Positions 44,585 to 54,756 of a stretch of 64,000 nt of DNA are shown here, piece by piece. Each line of letters begins with the position of its first letter. Position 1 is the first letter of the stretch. A program made the translations under genes and the position numbers. Location: assembly GCA_037482015.1 (NCBI GenBank), contig JBBFKT010000007.1, positions 1 through 64,000 of the forward strand, written 5' to 3'. Origin of the DNA: Thermodesulforhabdaceae bacterium. GTDB lineage: Bacteria; Desulfobacterota; Syntrophobacteria; Syntrophobacterales; Thermodesulforhabdaceae. The notes beneath the pieces are model-generated. The model was given only the letters and a program-made list of their open reading frames with translations. It ran no database searches and had not been told where the DNA came from.

Positions 44585-45721
44585 ATGGCACGACGGTGGT
44601 TTTACGCTTTTGTTGCAATTCTAAGTGTTTTTTTGTTGTTTAAGCCGTCTTACAGCGCGGACAATATTAAAATAGGTCTCATGGCTCCAATGACTGGAAA
44701 GTGGGCAAGCGAGGGACAGGAAATGAAGCAGGTGCTCGATCTTCTGGTTGAAGACATCAATTCCAAAGGTGGTATTAATGGAGCCAAGGTTGAGCTTATA
44801 ACGGAAGATGACGGTGGGGATCCTCGCACGGCAGCTCTTGCCGCTCAAAAACTCGTAACCCAAAAGGTAGTTGCAGTCATAGGAACTTACGGCTCATCAA
44901 TAACAGAGGCTTCCCAGGGTATTTTCAATGAAGCCAGGGTTATTCAGATTGCAAATGGTTCAACTGCTATAAGACTCACAGAAAAGAAACTCCCTTATTT
45001 CTTCAGAACCTGCCCAAGAGATGATGAACAGGCAAAGGTGGCTGTCCAAACCATTAAAAAGATAGGTGCTAAAAATATAGCTATTCTTCATGACAACACC
45101 ACCTACGCAAAGGGTCTAGCAGAGGAAGCAAAGGCTATTATTGAAAAGGAAGGTGGAAATATAAAGGTAGTATTTTTCGACGCCTTAACACCAGGAGAAC
45201 AGGATTATACGGCAATTCTGACAAAGCTTAAAAGTGCAAATCCCGATATGGTTTTCTTTACCGGATACTACCCAGAAGCAGGATTGCTTCTCAAGCAGAA
45301 GAAAGAAATGAAGTGGGATGTGCCCTTTATGGGAGGAGACGCTACAAATAACCCGGATCTTGTAAAAATAGCAGGAAAAGAAGCGGCGGCTGGGTTTTAT
45401 TTCCTGAGCGCGCCTCTCCCAAAAGATCTTCCTGGTGGAGAAGCTAAAACGCTACTCAATGCTTTCAATCAAAAATATGGACATCTTCCAAACTCAATAT
45501 ATGCTGTCCTGGCTGGTGATGGTTTTAGAGTAATCGCAAAGGCGATTGAAGCAACAAAGTCAACCAATCCAGACACACTGGCAAATTACCTGCACAAAGA
45601 ACTAAAAGACTTTCCAGGGTTCACCGGAACCATTGCCTTTGACGAAAAAGGCGATCGTGTTGGGGAAGTCTATCGTGTGTATAAGGTTGACGAAAACGGT
45701 CAATTTGTTTTACAGCCATAG
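44585..45721 (+). CDS. livK: Branched-chain amino-acid ABC transporter, periplasmic binding protein
   Basis: A 378-aa secreted binding protein of the Leu/Ile/Val type 1 periplasmic fold. It has a signal peptide (hydrophobic core about 7-20, cleavage near YSA/D), the KIGLMAPMTGKWASEGQEMK opening, DGGDPRTAALAAQKLV, and VVAVIGTYGSSITEA, which carries the hydroxyl residues that hold the amino-acid carboxylate. It delivers branched-chain amino acids, or a related organic solute such as an amide or aromatic acid, to LivHM. AAAGGAGG precedes the ATG. It heads a five-gene operon, with a palindrome between it and livH. Confidence 0.9.
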   Translation: MARRWFYAFVAILSVFLLFKPSYSADNIKIGLMAPMTGKWASEGQEMKQVLDLLVEDINSKGGINGAKVELITEDDGGDPRTAALAAQKLVTQKVVAVIGTYGSSITEASQGIFNEARVIQIANGSTAIRLTEKKLPYFFRTCPRDDEQAKVAVQTIKKIGAKNIAILHDNTTYAKGLAEEAKAIIEKEGGNIKVVFFDALTPGEQDYTAILTKLKSANPDMVFFTGYYPEAGLLLKQKKEMKWDVPFMGGDATNNPDLVKIAGKEAAAGFYFLSAPLPKDLPGGEAKTLLNAFNQKYGHLPNSIYAVLAGDGFRVIAKAIEATKSTNPDTLANYLHKELKDFPGFTGTIAFDEKGDRVGEVYRVYKVDENGQFVLQP

Positions 45722-45737
45722 TGCTTTGTAAGATCCC

Positions 45738-45761
45738 GTAGGGCGAAAATTTTCGCCCTAC
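45738..45761 (+). promoter_or_regulatory. Perfect palindrome between livK and livH
   Basis: GTAGGGCGAAAA followed by its exact complement TTTTCGCCCTAC makes a perfect 24-base palindrome. No T-run follows. By analogy with other transport operons it may protect the livK part of the mRNA so that more binding protein than permease is made. It also resembles the GTAGGGG repeats. Confidence 0.6.
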
Positions 45762-45794
45762 CTAATCCTAAATAAAGGGGAATGCCAAAAAATA

Positions 45795-46700
45795 ATGGAA
45801 AATTTCCTCCAGCAGCTTTTGAACGGTCTATCTCTGGGCGGAATTTACGCGTTGATCGCTCTGGGCTATACCATGGTTTACGGCGTTCTGAAGTTAATTA
45901 ACTTCGCTCATGGCGATCTCTTTACTATCGGATCCTACATCGGATTTACTCTTTTGGTCTCATTTGGTCTTGCTAATGTTGCGGGACCTATAGGCGCACT
46001 TATCGCGATTTGTGCAGTCGTCATGTTGTCAGTTGCTTTCCTGGGGGTTTGTCTGGAGCGAGCAGCTTACAGACCGCTCCGCCACTCCCCCAGACTTTCT
46101 GCTGTTGTTTCAGCCTTAGGAGCATCCATATTTCTTCAAAACGCTGTAATGCTCATATACGGAGCCAAATTCCACGTTTATCCTCAGGGGCTCATCGCAA
46201 GATCAAGCCTATCATTGTTTGGACTTTATTTGCCCCTTGTTAAAGTTTTTGTGCTCCTTGTCTCCCTGTTAGTTATGGCTTTACTTTACATCTTCATTCA
46301 AAAGACCTTAACAGGTGCTGCCATCAGAGCTGTGGCTATAGATCATAGAGCTGCTCAACTGGTGGGAATAAACGTGGATCGAGTCGTAACACTGGTTTTT
46401 CTTATAGGTCCCGCGCTTGGAGGATTAGCCGGTTTAATGGTTGGGCTCCTCTACGGTCAAATTACATTCACCATGGGTTGGCTTTACGGACTCAAAGCCT
46501 TTACAGCAGCAATTCTCGGTGGAATTGGAAATATTCCTGGAGCAATGCTTGGAGGAATCATCCTGGGGATAATCGAATCCATGTCATCGGCTTATTTATC
46601 GGTAGCATGGAAAGATGCTGTCACTTTCTTTGTGCTAATTCTCATACTCACCGTTAGACCAACGGGAATTCTCGGTGAACGAGTAGCGGAAAAGGTATGA
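45795..46700 (+). CDS. livH: Branched-chain amino-acid ABC permease LivH
   Basis: A 301-aa inner-membrane protein with about eight helices. It opens with NGLSLGGIYALIALGYTMVY and NFAHGDLFTIGSYIGF, and later has RAVAIDHRAAQLVGINVDRV, the cytoplasmic EAA-like loop that contacts the ATPases. These are standard LivH features. The ATG is 33 bases after the palindrome. The stop overlaps livM (ATGA), and LivH pairs with LivM to form the channel. Confidence 0.93.
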   Translation: MENFLQQLLNGLSLGGIYALIALGYTMVYGVLKLINFAHGDLFTIGSYIGFTLLVSFGLANVAGPIGALIAICAVVMLSVAFLGVCLERAAYRPLRHSPRLSAVVSALGASIFLQNAVMLIYGAKFHVYPQGLIARSSLSLFGLYLPLVKVFVLLVSLLVMALLYIFIQKTLTGAAIRAVAIDHRAAQLVGINVDRVVTLVFLIGPALGGLAGLMVGLLYGQITFTMGWLYGLKAFTAAILGGIGNIPGAMLGGIILGIIESMSSAYLSVAWKDAVTFFVLILILTVRPTGILGERVAEKV

Positions 46701-47662
46701 AAAAACTATCGATATCTGTTTCTCCACTATACATCGTTCTGGCGGCTGTTTTAGTTTTGCCACCATTCTTAGATCCCTACTGGGTCGATCTTTTTAACAA
46801 TATAGGACTTTACGCCACACTGGCGATAAGCCTTAATATCATCGTCGGGCATACAGGGTTATTTAATCTGGGTCATGCTGCTTTTTATGCCATCGGAGCC
46901 TATACGGCCGCAATAATTAATACCCACTACCATATTCCCATGTTGCCTATGATACCTCTTTCGGGCATAGCTGCAGGACTTTTTGCCTTCGTTGTTATGC
47001 GTCCTATCATTCACCTTAGAGGAGACTACCTGTGTATAGTCACTATAGGGATTGGAGAAATTGTCAGAATAGCTCTTATTAATAACATCTTCGGCATAAC
47101 GGGTGGAGCTAACGGAATATTTGGCATATCAAGACCCGAAATCTTTGGCTACGTTATAAGAACTCCCCACCAATTTTTTTACCTGATCTGGGCATTTCTG
47201 CTGATTACTATTGTAGTTTTTAAGCGACTGGAACATTCAAGAGTTGGTAGAGCTTTAAATTGTGTCCGGGATGACGAAATTGCCGCTCAAAGTAGTGGCA
47301 TCAACGTGGCATCCTATAAGCTCACAGCCTTTGTTATCGGGGCTATCTGGGCTGGCATGACCGGAAACATCTTTGCTTCAAAAATGACCATAATCTCCCC
47401 GGAATCTTTCAGTTTCTGGGAATCGGTTATTATGTTTGCCATTGTTATTCTGGGGGGAGCTGGAAGTATTGAAGGGGTTATAGTTGGATCCCTCCTGATA
47501 ATCGGTCTTCCGGAAATCTTTCGTGGGCTTTCAACCTCAAGAATGCTTGTTTTTGGACTGGCGATGATTGTAATGATGATTTTAAGGCCCCGAGGACTCA
47601 TCCCACCGAAGCTAAGACGTTACAACCTGAATGGATTAATAAAACAGGACGCTTCCTCATGA
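46697..47662 (+). CDS. livM: Branched-chain amino-acid ABC permease LivM
   Basis: A 321-aa inner-membrane protein with about ten helices. It has the LivM-typical [22 protein letters not shown] near residues 48-70 (partial quote of the conserved [16 protein letters not shown]) and the cytoplasmic loop [20 protein letters not shown]. It ends in RPRGLIPPK, also a family trait. ATGA overlaps on both sides (livH and livG) show tight co-translation. It is the second half of the permease. Confidence 0.93.
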   Translation: MKKLSISVSPLYIVLAAVLVLPPFLDPYWVDLFNNIGLYATLAISLNIIVGHTGLFNLGHAAFYAIGAYTAAIINTHYHIPMLPMIPLSGIAAGLFAFVVMRPIIHLRGDYLCIVTIGIGEIVRIALINNIFGITGGANGIFGISRPEIFGYVIRTPHQFFYLIWAFLLITIVVFKRLEHSRVGRALNCVRDDEIAAQSSGINVASYKLTAFVIGAIWAGMTGNIFASKMTIISPESFSFWESVIMFAIVILGGAGSIEGVIVGSLLIIGLPEIFRGLSTSRMLVFGLAMIVMMILRPRGLIPPKLRRYNLNGLIKQDASS

Positions 47663-48429
47663 CGATTTTAACTGTCCAGCGTATAACAAAAACCTTCGGA
47701 GGTCTTGTAGCAGTAAATAATGTCTCCTTTGACATTGAAACAGGTTCTATAGTTGGGCTTATTGGTCCAAACGGAGCCGGCAAAACCACGGTTTTTAATA
47801 TTATAACCGGAATATACAAACCAGATAAAGGAGATGTCGTCTTTAACGGCCAGTCTCTCGTGGTTAAAAAATCTCACGAAATTGTCAAACTCGGTATAGC
47901 AAGAACCTTTCAAACCATTCGCCTGTTTTCCCAGTTGAGTGTTTTAGAAAACGTGCTTGCCGGCTTTCACTGCCGAACAAAATCGTGGGTTTTTGGAGCC
48001 ATACTGCGTCTGCCGAGACAACAAGAGGAAGAACGACAGAAAATAGAAGAAGCTTTCAAAATATTACAATTTGTCGGTATCGAGCAATACTACGATCTTC
48101 CGGCTGGAAGTCTTTCTTACGGCAACCAGAGGCTCCTGGAAATAGCCCGTGCTCTCGCCACATCACCACGCCTTCTCATCCTTGACGAGCCTGCAGGAGG
48201 AATGAACGAGAAGGAAACTGCGGAATTGATAGAACTTATCCGTAAGATCCGCGATCATGGCATCACTATTCTTCTTATAGAACATGACATGAACGTTGTT
48301 ATGGACGTATGTGAAAAAGTAGTGGTTCTGGAATATGGTTCGAAAATCGCCGAAGGAACGCCCGAAGAGATCAGGAGCAATCCAAAAGTCATCGAAGCCT
48401 ATCTGGGAACAGGCGACAACGGAGCCTAG
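47659..48429 (+). CDS. livG: Branched-chain amino-acid ABC ATPase LivG
   Basis: A 256-aa ATPase with Walker [10 protein letters not shown], the LivG-type [21 protein letters not shown] after the Q-loop region, signature [16 protein letters not shown] (LSYG instead of LSGG, usual for LivG), Walker [16 protein letters not shown] and H-loop [10 protein letters not shown]. It energises import together with LivF, whose gene starts 3 bases after its stop. Confidence 0.94.
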   Translation: MTILTVQRITKTFGGLVAVNNVSFDIETGSIVGLIGPNGAGKTTVFNIITGIYKPDKGDVVFNGQSLVVKKSHEIVKLGIARTFQTIRLFSQLSVLENVLAGFHCRTKSWVFGAILRLPRQQEEERQKIEEAFKILQFVGIEQYYDLPAGSLSYGNQRLLEIARALATSPRLLILDEPAGGMNEKETAELIELIRKIRDHGITILLIEHDMNVVMDVCEKVVVLEYGSKIAEGTPEEIRSNPKVIEAYLGTGDNGA

Positions 48430-48432
48430 AAA

Positions 48433-49140
48433 ATGCTGCTAAAAATAGAAGAGCTGGTGGTCAAATACGGGCATATTGAAGCGCTTCACGGTATTGACCT
48501 TTACGTTGAAGAAGGCGAAATAGTGGCAATTCTTGGAGCCAACGGAGCAGGAAAGTCAACAACTCTTCTTACCATAAGCGGTCTTTTACGTCCGGCGAAG
48601 GGATCTATCTTCTTCAAAGACATCCCGATTCATAAGCTTCCAGCCCACGACATTGTTCGGCTTGGCATTGCTCAGGTTCCCGAAGGAAGACGAATCTTCG
48701 GAACGCTTACCGTGCGAGAAAACCTGTTACTCGGAGCTATCACCCAGAAAAACAAATCAAAAATTACCGATATGGAACAGCGTATTTACAAACTGTTTCC
48801 CATTCTCGAAGAGCGTCGCTCCCAGCTTGCAGGCACTCTAAGCGGTGGTGAACAACAGATGCTGGCTATTGGTAGAGCTCTTATGAGTAACCCAAAACTG
48901 CTTCTTCTGGATGAACCAAGTCTTGGTCTTGCTCCTCTCCTGGTAAAAAGTATATTCCAAACCATAAAGGAGATAAACCAGGAGGGTGTAACGGTGCTTC
49001 TTGTTGAACAGAACGCTCGAGCGGCTCTAACTATTGCTCACCGAGGCTACATCATGGAAACGGGCCGCATTGTGCTCACCGACGGTGCGAAAGCTCTGTT
49101 AGCTAATCCCGATGTAAAAAGAGCTTACCTGGGAGGCTAG
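48433..49140 (+). CDS. livF: Branched-chain amino-acid ABC ATPase LivF
   Basis: A 235-aa ATPase with Walker A GANGAGKST, VPEGRRIFGTLTVRENLLLG, signature LSGGEQQMLAIGRALM, Walker B LLLLDEPSLGLAP and H-loop LVEQNARAAL, the LivF pattern. It is the last gene of the liv operon. It ends only 6 bases before the convergent ABC-2 permease gene, and no terminator is visible in that gap. Confidence 0.94.
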   Translation: MLLKIEELVVKYGHIEALHGIDLYVEEGEIVAILGANGAGKSTTLLTISGLLRPAKGSIFFKDIPIHKLPAHDIVRLGIAQVPEGRRIFGTLTVRENLLLGAITQKNKSKITDMEQRIYKLFPILEERRSQLAGTLSGGEQQMLAIGRALMSNPKLLLLDEPSLGLAPLLVKSIFQTIKEINQEGVTVLLVEQNARAALTIAHRGYIMETGRIVLTDGAKALLANPDVKRAYLGG

Positions 49141-49146
49141 GTTTTC

Positions 49147-50298
49147 TTACCTAAACTGACGTCTAAACCTGTAAGCTCCAAAAACGAAAGATATGGATCC
49201 AAGCAAAGAAAGTCCTAAAAAGGAATCCCACAAGGCACCAAAACCTGCGCCTCTAAGCAAAATCCCGTAGCTCATTTCAATGAAGTAATAAAGCGGTGAT
49301 AGATGAATTGCTCTACGGAGCCATACCGGCATGGCTTCCGGTGGAGTCCACGCACCCGAAAGCAACACCACGGGCATAGCAACTACAAGAACTAACATCG
49401 CCACTTGAGCCAGATTTCTGGTAAAGGTTGATATAAAAAGCCCCATTCCGGAAACTGCCACAGTGTAAAGAGCTACAGTTAGAAAGAAAAAACCGAGGTT
49501 GCCCTTAACGGGTATGCCAAAAACGCCTTTTATGACTCCAAAAAGAGAAAAGGCTGTGCCGACAATAACAACAAGAGTCATTGAAACAACCTTTGGAATC
49601 ATGATCTGAGCCGGAGTAAGCGGGGATACAAGAAGCTGTTCAATGGTGCCTCGTTCTTTCTCCCGCACCGCTGCAGCAGCAGGAAGCATAAGACCAAGGA
49701 TGGTAATTACGGTAAGAAGTTCCGAAATAGGCAAAAACCAGAAGTCTTCCTGATTCGGGTTATACCAGACTCTAACACGCACATCCACTCGTGGAACAGT
49801 TTCCAGTTTATCAGGATGAAACTTTATTCTCTCCAGCGCTCTATCCAGCCCATATTCACCAATAATCCGACCGGCATAATTTGAAGCGAGAGTTCCAATT
49901 ACGGTATTGCTTCCATCCACCATCACCTGAACATCTACAGTCCTTCCAGATCTTAAATCCCGCATGAAGTTTTCTGGAATGTCGAGCAAAACTATCGCCT
50001 CATTTCGATCGAGCATCCATATGCCTTCTCGCTCATCGAAAACTTCACCACCAAGCTTAAAATAGGGATATCGGAAGTTAGCAATGAGTTCCCGTGATAC
50101 TTCACTGTGGTCTGCATCACGCACAATAAGAGTAGCTCTGTGAAGTTCAAGATGAACATTACCACTGAGCCAAATATCAAGAGTGAACATGTAAACTATA
50201 GCAATAATCAAAAAACCATCTCGAGAAAGCTGGAGCAATTCCTTAAGCGTAAGTGACCATAGCCTTATCCACCAGAGCTTAAATTCTTCACCTAACAT
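49147..50298 (-). CDS. ABC-2 type permease (YbhR-like)
   Basis: A 383-aa inner-membrane protein: one N-terminal helix (about 25-42), a large extracytoplasmic region (about 45-215), then five helices with VREKERGTIEQLLVSPLTPAQIMIPK as the conserved cytoplasmic loop. This layout belongs to the ABC-2 exporters of the YhhJ/YbhR group. It is the last gene of a four-gene minus-strand operon (HlyD, double ATPase, two permeases), which in relatives exports drugs, cations or small organics across the inner membrane to an outer-membrane channel such as TolC. The exact substrate is unknown. Confidence 0.88.
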   Translation of the reverse strand: MLGEEFKLWWIRLWSLTLKELLQLSRDGFLIIAIVYMFTLDIWLSGNVHLELHRATLIVRDADHSEVSRELIANFRYPYFKLGGEVFDEREGIWMLDRNEAIVLLDIPENFMRDLRSGRTVDVQVMVDGSNTVIGTLASNYAGRIIGEYGLDRALERIKFHPDKLETVPRVDVRVRVWYNPNQEDFWFLPISELLTVITILGLMLPAAAAVREKERGTIEQLLVSPLTPAQIMIPKVVSMTLVVIVGTAFSLFGVIKGVFGIPVKGNLGFFFLTVALYTVAVSGMGLFISTFTRNLAQVAMLVLVVAMPVVLLSGAWTPPEAMPVWLRRAIHLSPLYYFIEMSYGILLRGAGFGALWDSFLGLSLLGSISFVFGAYRFRRQFR

Positions 50299-50317
50299 AT
50301 ATAGCTTAATCCCCGTT

Positions 50318-51472
50318 TTACGATTTAGGTCGCTTAGAAAAAAGCATAAAACTTATCGCCCACAAAATAGCGGCATAAATTGCCAGAGCAACCACTTTTC
50401 CCCACAGTTCCTTTATGCCTACACCTTTGAGGAAGCTACCGAGGGCAATATCGGTAAAATACATTGCCGGGAAAAGATGAGCTTGAAACTGCCCCATTGG
50501 CTCCATTGAAGAAATAGGAATAAGAAGCCCTGAATACAACACGGCCGGAACAACAGTTAAAACTACAGTTATCATCATTGCGGCAACTTGAGTTCGAACC
50601 ATGACAGAAACCAGAAGTCCGATACCAGTTGTGCATACGACATACACAACGGATGCGAAGAAAAAGAAAATCGGATCACCTTTAAAGGGTGCACCAAAGA
50701 GAAAAACCGACAAAGCCCACAGTATGAGACTGTTTATAGTGGAGATAATTACATAGGGCGTAAGTTTTCCCAGAAGAAATTCGGTCCGAGTTACGGTTGA
50801 ACAATAGATGTTATAAATAGACCCGCTTTCCTTTTCTCTCACAATACCCATTGCGGTTAAAAAAGGTGGAGAAACCATTAGCACAAACATAATCATAACG
50901 GCGGCAACAGACCATGTGCTACGAAGTTCCTGATTATAAAGGTAGCGAAGTTGTATATTTACAGGCTGAGCCAGCTTCTCTGCCTGATCCGGAGGAATTC
51001 CCACATGCTTTGAAAAATAGTCCGTAAGAAGCTCTCCGTTGAAAGCTGTATTCATAGCCAGCACATATCCCTTGCTGGTAGTAGCCCTGAAGGGAAAGAC
51101 ACCGTCTATTAAACTTTGAACCGTTACGGACCGCCCCGCTCTTAAATCTCGTTCAAAATTGGGTGGAATAATTAAAGCAAAACGAATTTGGCTTCTTTCA
51201 AAAAGGGATCTAAGCTTCTGTTCATGTTCTACTTCGCCCTTAAAATTGAAATACCGTGATCCTATAAACCTGTAAGCATAATCACGGCTTAAAGGCGTTT
51301 TATCGTAATCTACCACGCAAAAAGGGATGTTTTCCACATCAAGAATCAAGCCGTAACCGAAAACAAGAAGCATCACAGTGGGAACAACAAAGGCAAGAGC
51401 AAGAAAAAACCGGTCACGAACGATTTCTCTCCATTCTTTATGAGCTATAGCTAAGATGCGTTCAATGTTCAC
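50318..51472 (-). CDS. ABC-2 type permease (YbhS-like)
   Basis: A 384-aa inner-membrane protein with the same layout as its downstream partner: an N-terminal helix after KEWREIVRDRFFLALAFVVP, a long periplasmic part, then five to six helices with MGIVREKESGSIYNIYCSTV as the ABC-2 loop. The longest frame begins with TTG at 51499; the GTG at 51472 has AGAGG before it and gives a family-like N-terminus, so it is preferred. The two permeases probably form a heterodimer. The gap to the next gene is 19 bases. Confidence 0.88.
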   Translation of the reverse strand: MNIERILAIAHKEWREIVRDRFFLALAFVVPTVMLLVFGYGLILDVENIPFCVVDYDKTPLSRDYAYRFIGSRYFNFKGEVEHEQKLRSLFERSQIRFALIIPPNFERDLRAGRSVTVQSLIDGVFPFRATTSKGYVLAMNTAFNGELLTDYFSKHVGIPPDQAEKLAQPVNIQLRYLYNQELRSTWSVAAVMIMFVLMVSPPFLTAMGIVREKESGSIYNIYCSTVTRTEFLLGKLTPYVIISTINSLILWALSVFLFGAPFKGDPIFFFFASVVYVVCTTGIGLLVSVMVRTQVAAMMITVVLTVVPAVLYSGLLIPISSMEPMGQFQAHLFPAMYFTDIALGSFLKGVGIKELWGKVVALAIYAAILWAISFMLFSKRPKS

Positions 51473-51520
51473 AGTGCTACCTCTTCTGACATAGCACAAC
51501 CGGCATAAAGCAAATTTTTG

Positions 51521-53506
51521 TTAGTTACCACGTTCAAGTTCGGTAATTCTAAATACAAAAACATCCTCAAGAGTTGGAGTTTGCAGAGTAACACTGATAG
51601 GTCCAAAATCATTACACAGTTTCTTTATGCGCTCCATCTCCCGCTCTACATCTCTAGCAAACAGATGGATTCGATCCCCAAAAATTGTAGATTTGGGATA
51701 AAACGGGCGAAGAATTTTTATGGTTTTACCGGGATCACGGGAATAAACAACAAGAAGCTCTCCTTCTCGCCTTCTCAGTTCATCTTTAAGAGCCGCCGGT
51801 GAATCATTAGCTACAATTCTCCCGGCATGCATCAAAGCTAATCGGTCGCAATGCTCTGCTTCGCTCATATAATGAGTTGTAATGAGCACAGCCACACCTT
51901 CGATGCGAGCAAGATAAGTCAGAATATCCCAAAAGCGACGCCTTCCAAGAGGATCAACGCCAGAGGTTGGTTCATCTAAAAAGAGAATTTTCGGAGAATG
52001 AACTATGGCGCAGGCAAGAGCAAGCCTCTGGCGAATGCCCATAGGAAGCTTACCCGCAAGATCGCGTTCATATTCCCTAAGACCTGTAAGTTCAATAACT
52101 TCAGGAATGCGATTCTTTGCCTTCTGCCCCGTAACACCGTAAATACCAGAAAACAAGCGTATATTCTCAGCAACTGTGAGGTCCTGATAAAGGGAAAAGG
52201 ACTGGGAGACGTAACCGATCCGTTCTTTAATAGCTTTACCAGCTCGACGCATGTCAGCTCCAGCAACCTTTCCTTCGCCTGCGGTGGGAGGAAGAATGCC
52301 TGTCAGCATCTTTATAAGAGTGGTTTTGCCAGCTCCATTGGCACCAAGCAATCCGAAAATTTCTCCTTGATGAACAGCAAAGCTCGCTTTATCAACAGCG
52401 CGGAAAGTTCCAAAATCCTTTGTGAGTTCTCTGGCTTCAATAACAGCTTCTTTATGCAGCGTCCCCGTCTCGCCAAATCTATTAAAAGAATTTTTAACCG
52501 TCTGAGCATTACTGCCTGCCATCTTATCATCAAAAGACTTATCGTTTCGGTCTGCCTGTTCCAGCCTTAGCATAGATACAAAAACATCTTCGAGAGTGGG
52601 ATCGGTTTCTTCCACGCTATCAATCTTCATACCTTCCAGCGCTTTTATTACCTGCTCTCGAGGATCAACACCGTCTTTTGCTTTATCAATAAAGATTCTA
52701 AGGCGATCTCCAACGCTATCCACCTGAGGAAAAAGAGGACGCAATCTGTCGAGAGCTTCCATCTGATCCAGAGTAACTACCTCGACAACCTTTCCCGGAG
52801 CAAATGAAAGCACAGTCTCTGGATCACCACTTCCGAGTATCCGTCCTCCATACATAAACGCCAGTCTTTGAAATCTCTCGGCTTCATCAAGATAAGCCGT
52901 AGAAACAACTGCTGTAATGCCACGAATATATACAAGTTCGGAAAGGATTTCCCAGAAGTCGCGACGTGATACAGGATCGACTCCAGTAGTGGGTTCATCA
53001 AGAATTATAAGGTCGGGTTCGTGGATAAGGGTGCAGATGAGCCCAAGTTTTTGCTTCATGCCTCCAGAAAGATATTTCATAGGGCGGTCTGTAAAACGAT
53101 CAAGCCTGGTCATAGCAAGAAGTTTTTTCTTACGATCAGCAAGTTCCTGCCCTTTTACGCCTCTAACTCTTGCGAAAAAGTCAATATTTTCTTCCACCGA
53201 AAGTTCGGCATAAAGATTCAATCCCAGTCCCTGCGGCATAAAACCAATGCGATGCTTGATCAGTTCTGCAGAAGCTTCCGAATTCACAGGCACATCAAAA
53301 ACTCTAATAATGCCTTCGTCATAGGAAAGCACGCCCGCTATGGCTTTCATAAGAGTGCTCTTCCCTGCCCCGTCAGGACCAATCAATCCAAAAATCTCAC
53401 CCTTGTGCACCTCAAGGCTCACATTCTCAACAGCCCTGTAACGGCGGTATCTTTTGCTAACTCCGTCAACTTTAACAACAACAGAGTTATTCAGTGAGGT
53501 TACCAT
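51521..53506 (-). CDS. Double ABC ATPase (YbhF-like)
   Basis: A 661-aa protein with two complete ABC modules in one chain. The first (about 8-310) has GPDGAGKST (Asp in place of the usual Asn), LSGGMKQKLGLICTLI and IILDEPTTGVDP. The second (about 345-650) has GANGAGKTT, a signature reading LPMGIRQRLALACAIV (MG instead of GG) and ILFLDEPTSGVDP. Each module ends in a DUF4162-like TLEDVFV tail. This is the YbhF arrangement, with the two halves powering the two permeases downstream. The ATG overlaps the HlyD stop by 7 bases. Confidence 0.92.
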   Translation of the reverse strand: MVTSLNNSVVVKVDGVSKRYRRYRAVENVSLEVHKGEIFGLIGPDGAGKSTLMKAIAGVLSYDEGIIRVFDVPVNSEASAELIKHRIGFMPQGLGLNLYAELSVEENIDFFARVRGVKGQELADRKKKLLAMTRLDRFTDRPMKYLSGGMKQKLGLICTLIHEPDLIILDEPTTGVDPVSRRDFWEILSELVYIRGITAVVSTAYLDEAERFQRLAFMYGGRILGSGDPETVLSFAPGKVVEVVTLDQMEALDRLRPLFPQVDSVGDRLRIFIDKAKDGVDPREQVIKALEGMKIDSVEETDPTLEDVFVSMLRLEQADRNDKSFDDKMAGSNAQTVKNSFNRFGETGTLHKEAVIEARELTKDFGTFRAVDKASFAVHQGEIFGLLGANGAGKTTLIKMLTGILPPTAGEGKVAGADMRRAGKAIKERIGYVSQSFSLYQDLTVAENIRLFSGIYGVTGQKAKNRIPEVIELTGLREYERDLAGKLPMGIRQRLALACAIVHSPKILFLDEPTSGVDPLGRRRFWDILTYLARIEGVAVLITTHYMSEAEHCDRLALMHAGRIVANDSPAALKDELRRREGELLVVYSRDPGKTIKILRPFYPKSTIFGDRIHLFARDVEREMERIKKLCNDFGPISVTLQTPTLEDVFVFRITELERGN

Positions 53507-54612
53507 CGCGGTTTTGCCCAGGGTGCGTCATCCTTCCATTTAATAACTGCATCGGCAGGAAGGCCAGGTGTAAGACAATGATTGGGGTTTTCATCCAGAT
53601 AAAGCCTCACGGCAAAGACGAGTTTTACGCGCTCATCAGGCGTCTGAACCTCTTTAGGGGTAAACTGAGCCCGAGACGCAATATAACGGACTGTAGCTGT
53701 AAAAAAGGTATCGGGAAAAGCATCAGTGTAAATCCGAGCAGGCAATCCAAGGCGGACTTTACCAATATCTTTTTCAGGAACATAAACCTGCAAATACAGT
53801 CGATCCAGATTTACTATGTCAAAAATAGGTGCTCCAGCAGTTATCACTTCGCCTACATCAACCATACGTGTGGTGACAACTCCCGACGTGGGCGCTCGGA
53901 TAGTCATATCATTCAGAGTTGCTTCGGCTTCCCGAAGAGATGCTTTTGCTTGAGCCAACTGAGCAGAAAGAGCCTCTATTTCAGCTTCTTTTGCTTTAAT
54001 CCTATCGTGGCCAAGCATAGCTTGAGCTAGTTGTTTTTCAGCGGCTTTCACAGCTTCTTCGGCGGATCGCAGTTGATTTATAGCAACTCGACGGGCAAGA
54101 TCAGCCTGTTCGTATTTGCGTTTATCAATTGCTCCCGCATTAAAAAGTCGTTCCAATCTCTCGGCATCTCGTTCAGCCTGTTCGCTCTGGCTTTGAGCAG
54201 ATGAGCGATTAGCTTTAGCCTGAGCTAAAGCAGCTCGAGCAGTTTCGATGGCTAGAGGCACGTCCTTTTTAAGAACGTCCAGAGCAAGACGAGCAGTCTT
54301 CAGTTGAGCTTCCAGAGTCAAAACAGCTTCCCTGGCCTGATCTACTTTTGCCGAAATTTGAGCATCATCCAGCCTGGCAACAACCTGACCTTCTTTAACA
54401 GAATCGCCTTCCCGGACAAGAAGTTCTATCACTTTACCAGGGACTTTGCTTGAAACTGTAAATCGATCGCCTTCTATGCGCCCGTTTGCCTGAATAAGCC
54501 CTTCAGGAAGGTCAAAACGGTTAAAACGAACAAACCACAAAATCACAGCAACCAAAACCGCAGCTGCGACAATCGATATTACCAGCGAAGCTTTAGAAAT
54601 GCGCGTCCCCAT
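53500..54612 (-). CDS. HlyD-family membrane fusion protein (YbhG-like)
   Basis: A 370-aa periplasmic adaptor anchored by one N-terminal helix (about 11-30). Next come a lipoyl half (VPGKVIELLVREGDSVKEGQ), a long Ala/Gln-rich coiled-coil hairpin (about 80-230) and the second lipoyl half (IRAPTSGVVTTRMVDVGEVI). It links the inner-membrane exporter to an outer-membrane channel. The ATG at 54612 has GGAGGA 10 bases upstream; the longer frame adds 17 unrelated residues. It is the first gene of the operon HlyD-ATPase-permease-permease. Confidence 0.91.
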   Translation of the reverse strand: MGTRISKASLVISIVAAAVLVAVILWFVRFNRFDLPEGLIQANGRIEGDRFTVSSKVPGKVIELLVREGDSVKEGQVVARLDDAQISAKVDQAREAVLTLEAQLKTARLALDVLKKDVPLAIETARAALAQAKANRSSAQSQSEQAERDAERLERLFNAGAIDKRKYEQADLARRVAINQLRSAEEAVKAAEKQLAQAMLGHDRIKAKEAEIEALSAQLAQAKASLREAEATLNDMTIRAPTSGVVTTRMVDVGEVITAGAPIFDIVNLDRLYLQVYVPEKDIGKVRLGLPARIYTDAFPDTFFTATVRYIASRAQFTPKEVQTPDERVKLVFAVRLYLDENPNHCLTPGLPADAVIKWKDDAPWAKPRW

Positions 54613-54756
54613 TCTTGTTTGTCCTCCTGATTGAACCCAACAAATCCCAATCCGTAATGACAATGGTCAGCCAAATCAAACATTGAAGAATATAGCACAT
54701 TATGCGAGATCGAGAAAACCGCCACAACCAGAATTTAGAAAAGGTGTAAATATGCG

